Shown: positions 25,422 through 26,426 of the stretch, piece by piece
Layout: each line of letters opens with the position of its first letter
Position numbering within the stretch: the stretch's first letter is position 1
NCBI GenBank assembly: GCA_007127255.1
Contig: SKZS01000014.1
Location: 1 to 26,426 of the forward strand
Source of the DNA: Syntrophomonadaceae bacterium
GTDB taxonomy: Bacteria > Bacillota > Dethiobacteria > DTU022
Reading direction: 5' to 3'
DNA: 26,426 nucleotides
Program-made: the position numbers and the translations under genes
The notes under the pieces: model-generated
What the model was told of the DNA's origin: nothing
Databases searched by the model: none
What the model saw: the letters and a program-made list of their open reading frames with translations, nothing else

Positions 25422-25528
25422 TCACAGGGGCGCGACTCTACCTGGATAAGGCCAAAGAAGGAATAAAAAAGTTTAATCCGATATTAGATATCCTGCGTTC
25501 TGACTGGAGATTGACAGATGGCTCTTAA
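25422..25528 (+). pseudogene. Probable frameshifted C-terminal tail of the preceding nitrilase-like gene
   Basis: In another frame this stretch encodes a protein-like segment that includes ALITGARLYLDKAKEG and later DWRLTDGS, then TAA at 25526-25528. It has no start codon of its own. Adding one A to the AAAA run at 25410-25413 would join it to the upstream gene, and its stop would then overlap the ATG of the next gene by 11 bases, a normal coupled arrangement. It could be a real mutation, a sequence or assembly error, recoding, or chance. Confidence 0.45.
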
Positions 25529-26426
25529 TGGCTGGAAAGAAAAACTATATCAACGTTACCTGGTTTGGATCTGCCGCCCGGCCCGAATTGAAAAGCACCT
25601 GCGTTCTGTGCTGCCCGGGTCCGGTAAGCATATTCCACAGGCAGGCCGGCACCAGGTTCGGGCTGCCGCCCTGCAGCTTGAATTAAAGCTTTTTGGAAGC
25701 CCTATTGCTTTTGCGGACGAAATGCATCGCCGCACCAGGGAGGCAGTTAATGAAGGGGCCGAGATAATTGCTTTTCCTGAATATAATAACCTGTTTCTGT
25801 TAGGCCTTCTGCCGGGTTTTGATAAAATGGAGGAAGCCTATAGAAAGGAAGGAAAAGATGCCGAGACTGATCAGCAGGAGAAAAGCGAAGAAGATATAAG
25901 CCTAAACGATCTATTCCGCTATATGAGCCCTGCCGTTCAACCGCTGGTTAACACCATATTTTCCAGGCTGGCTGCTGCATACGGGGTATATATCATGGCC
26001 GGCAGCTATACTCTTGCTGATAATGGAAGCGTGATTAACCGTTCTTTCCTCTTCGGGCCTGCAGGACTTCTGCTCGGCAGTCAGGATAAGGTTCACCTGC
26101 TGCCCGTGGAAGAAGAGTGGAATTTGAAACGGGGCGGCTCATTTCAGGTTTATGAAACACCCCTGGGCAAGCTGGCCCTGCCTGTCTGCATGGATGCTAC
26201 ATACTATGAAACCTTTCGCGTCCTGGAACGAAGAGGGGCCGATATTGTTCTGCTGCCGATAGCTAATCTTGAGGAATATAATTACTGGCTGGCCCTGCGC
26301 GGGATCTGGCCGCGTGTGCAGGAAAGTCAGCTCTATGGTATTAAAAGCGCGCTTGTCGGGAGTATTGCCGGCATGAACTTTACTGGTCGGGCGGGCATTT
26401 TCGCACCCCTGGAGATTACTCCTCAG
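25518..26426 (+). CDS. Carbon-nitrogen hydrolase (nitrilase superfamily), 3' end cut by window
   Basis: 303 codons are visible, open to the right edge. Nitrilase-superfamily enzymes hydrolyse amides, nitriles or carbamoyl groups through a Cys nucleophile. The triad is intact: Glu88 in IAFPEYN, Lys191 in SQDKVHLLP, Cys224 in LPVCMDA. About 45 extra basic and hydrophobic residues precede the core, and a charged insertion (about 103-130) follows the Glu motif. Substrate is unknown. GGAGA (25506-25510) is 7 bases before the ATG. It has the same segment order as the preceding gene, including APLEITP against GPCEITP, so the two are probably related by old duplication. Confidence 0.88.
   Translation, partial: MALNGWKEKLYQRYLVWICRPARIEKHLRSVLPGSGKHIPQAGRHQVRAAALQLELKLFGSPIAFADEMHRRTREAVNEGAEIIAFPEYNNLFLLGLLPGFDKMEEAYRKEGKDAETDQQEKSEEDISLNDLFRYMSPAVQPLVNTIFSRLAAAYGVYIMAGSYTLADNGSVINRSFLFGPAGLLLGSQDKVHLLPVEEEWNLKRGGSFQVYETPLGKLALPVCMDATYYETFRVLERRGADIVLLPIANLEEYNYWLALRGIWPRVQESQLYGIKSALVGSIAGMNFTGRAGIFAPLEITPQ

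Overview
This window looks like a chromosomal housekeeping region of a Gram-positive, probably endospore-forming, low-to-medium GC Bacillota of the Clostridia type (a Peptococcaceae or Syntrophomonadaceae-like relative is my guess). The evidence is the gene order rqcH, yicC/yloC, remA, gmk, rpoZ, coaBC, priA, def, fmt, rsmB, stp/prpC, PASTA kinase, rsgA, rpe, which is close to the Bacillus subtilis yloA-to-rpe block. A SpoIIM-family membrane protein, strong purine-rich ribosome binding sites and frequent TTG starts point the same way. The right edge cuts a gene; the left edge probably does too.

Layout. 1-2013: a possible gene tail, then rqcH (ribosome quality control) on the minus strand, divergent from what follows. 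2014-5197: tight operon yicC-remA-gmk-rpoZ-coaBC (RNA turnover, matrix regulator, GMP kinase, RNA polymerase omega, coenzyme A synthesis). 5183-5809: a SpoIIM-like membrane protein on the minus strand, overlapping the end of coaBC. 5910-10983: priA-def-fmt-rsmB (replication restart, formyl-Met handling, 16S rRNA methylation). 11051-15078: a good sigma-A-type promoter, then stp-prkC-rsgA-rpe, a phosphatase/kinase signalling pair with a ribosome-assembly GTPase and a pentose-phosphate enzyme; rlmN, usually found before stp, is absent. 15052-21603: a promoter inside the end of rpe, an FMN riboswitch with a legible antiterminator/terminator, then ribD-ribE-ribBA-ribH, a complete set of the named riboflavin enzymes, with polA close behind. 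21655-21843: degenerate 34-bp tandem repeats ending in a perfect GC palindrome. 21869-23492: mutM and coaE. 23506-26426: an isocitrate dehydrogenase-type enzyme and two nitrilase-superfamily genes.

Most of the window is conserved core biology. The less ordinary parts are: (a) the adjacent nitrilase-fold pair, in which the first protein has lost all three residues of the Glu-Lys-Cys triad while the second keeps them, plus an apparent single-base frameshift that removes a C-terminal tail from the first; (b) the FMN riboswitch, with an extra hairpin inserted in the P2 loop and an exact 10-nt antiterminator pairing; (c) polA placed downstream of the riboflavin riboswitch; (d) the 34-bp repeat array; and (e) a MutM zinc finger with a shortened Cys-X-Cys knuckle.
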